From Demequina aurantiaca (GTDB taxonomy: Bacteria; Actinomycetota; Actinomycetes; Actinomycetales; Demequinaceae), in contig NZ_BBRF01000001.1 of the NCBI RefSeq assembly GCF_000975135.1, forward strand, positions 1,800,380 through 1,864,379: a DNA stretch of 64,000 nt. The letters are read 5' to 3'. Below, piece after piece: positions 63,839 to 64,000 of the stretch (position 1 is its first letter; every line of letters begins with the position of its first letter). Under the pieces are notes generated by a model. That model was given only the letters and a program-made list of their open reading frames with translations. It was not told the origin of the DNA and did not search any database. The translations under genes were made by a program, and so were the position numbers.

Positions 63839-64000
63839 CTAGCGACTTACGGCCACTTCGGTGCCATTGGTGACCCGCACCAGGTCGTCGTAAGTGATCC
63901 CAAACAGCGACGCCGGGATGCCGCCCGCAGCCCAGAGTTCGTCGTACTCGCGAAGCGCCACATCGATGTAGGTGCGCATCGGGGAGGGATGACCAACGGG
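63839..64000 (-). CDS. YbaK/EbsC-type aminoacyl-tRNA deacylase, 3' part
   Basis: The last 53 residues and a TAG stop are inside the window; the rest lies beyond 64000. The fragment reads VGHPSPMRTYIDVALREYD, then WAAGGIPASLFGITYDDLVRVTNGTEV. This fits the C-terminus of the YbaK/EbsC editing domain (IxxxLxxYxxxWxxAGxPxxxFxxTxxxLxxxT-like pattern). Such proteins remove wrongly attached amino acids, e.g. from Pro-tRNA or Cys-tRNA. It is convergent with the racemase gene. Confidence 0.7.
   Translation of the reverse strand, partial: PVGHPSPMRTYIDVALREYDELWAAGGIPASLFGITYDDLVRVTNGTEVAVSR

Overview
The window is chromosomal DNA from a high-GC Gram-positive actinobacterium, most like the Micrococcales (Cellulomonas/Demequina-like). 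Several things point that way. HisA is of the PriA type. A DUF1844 gene lies divergently beside infC-rpmI-rplT. The arg genes run argC-J-B-D-F-R-G-H. Codon use is strongly G/C-ending. Many genes have a TANNNT -10 hexamer only 6-7 nt before the start codon and no Shine-Dalgarno, i.e. leaderless transcripts as known in actinobacteria. The genus is inference. I found no rRNA, tRNA, CRISPR array, insertion sequence or prophage.

Layout. 1-8.3 kb: histidine genes hisD, hisC, hisB, hisH and priA, interrupted by two tandem paralogous lipoproteins, a conserved small unknown gene, a coiled-coil membrane protein and an SseB-like gene. 8.3-11.1 kb (minus): two consecutive copies of a module made of a membrane-anchored coiled-coil protein plus a trypsin-like lipoprotein protease. 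11.1-14.1 kb: DUF1844, then infC (AUC start, with a terminator-like attenuator in its leader), rpmI, rplT and a TrmH/SpoU rRNA methyltransferase. 14.2-20.1 kb: diguanylate cyclase, small membrane protein, pheS-pheT. 20.1-51.7 kb: about 31 kb of mixed genes separating pheT from argC, which are often neighbours in this group.

The 31-kb segment holds DUF4145, DUF1232, a maltose-type acetyltransferase, two CNNM/HlyC-like proteins, an ACT protein, a 36-residue micro-ORF with strong RNA hairpins joined to a GGDEF-EAL protein, DUF5317, and a radical SAM protein behind a perfect actinobacterial LexA box. It continues with envelope proteins, gnd and zwf, two DUF202 proteins, an SDR oxidoreductase, a small stress-type protein, tal, and a ROK-regulated pentose/sugar ABC transporter. 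It ends with a TetR/degenerate-ABC/YhgE operon with a 30-bp palindromic operator, mntH with an operator over its start, mntR, an epimerase, small membrane proteins and a GNAT.

51.7-60.3 kb: arginine operon argCJBDFR plus argGH, with an ARG box over the argC -10 and a strong terminator after argH. 60.5-63.7 kb: three overlapping genes (M20 peptidase, GNAT, OSBS/NSAR-type racemase) whose combination matches the D- to L-amino acid conversion route based on N-succinylamino acid racemase. The cassette lies between two copies of a 41-bp-period intergenic repeat. At 63.8-64 kb the 3' end of a YbaK/EbsC-type gene enters from the right.
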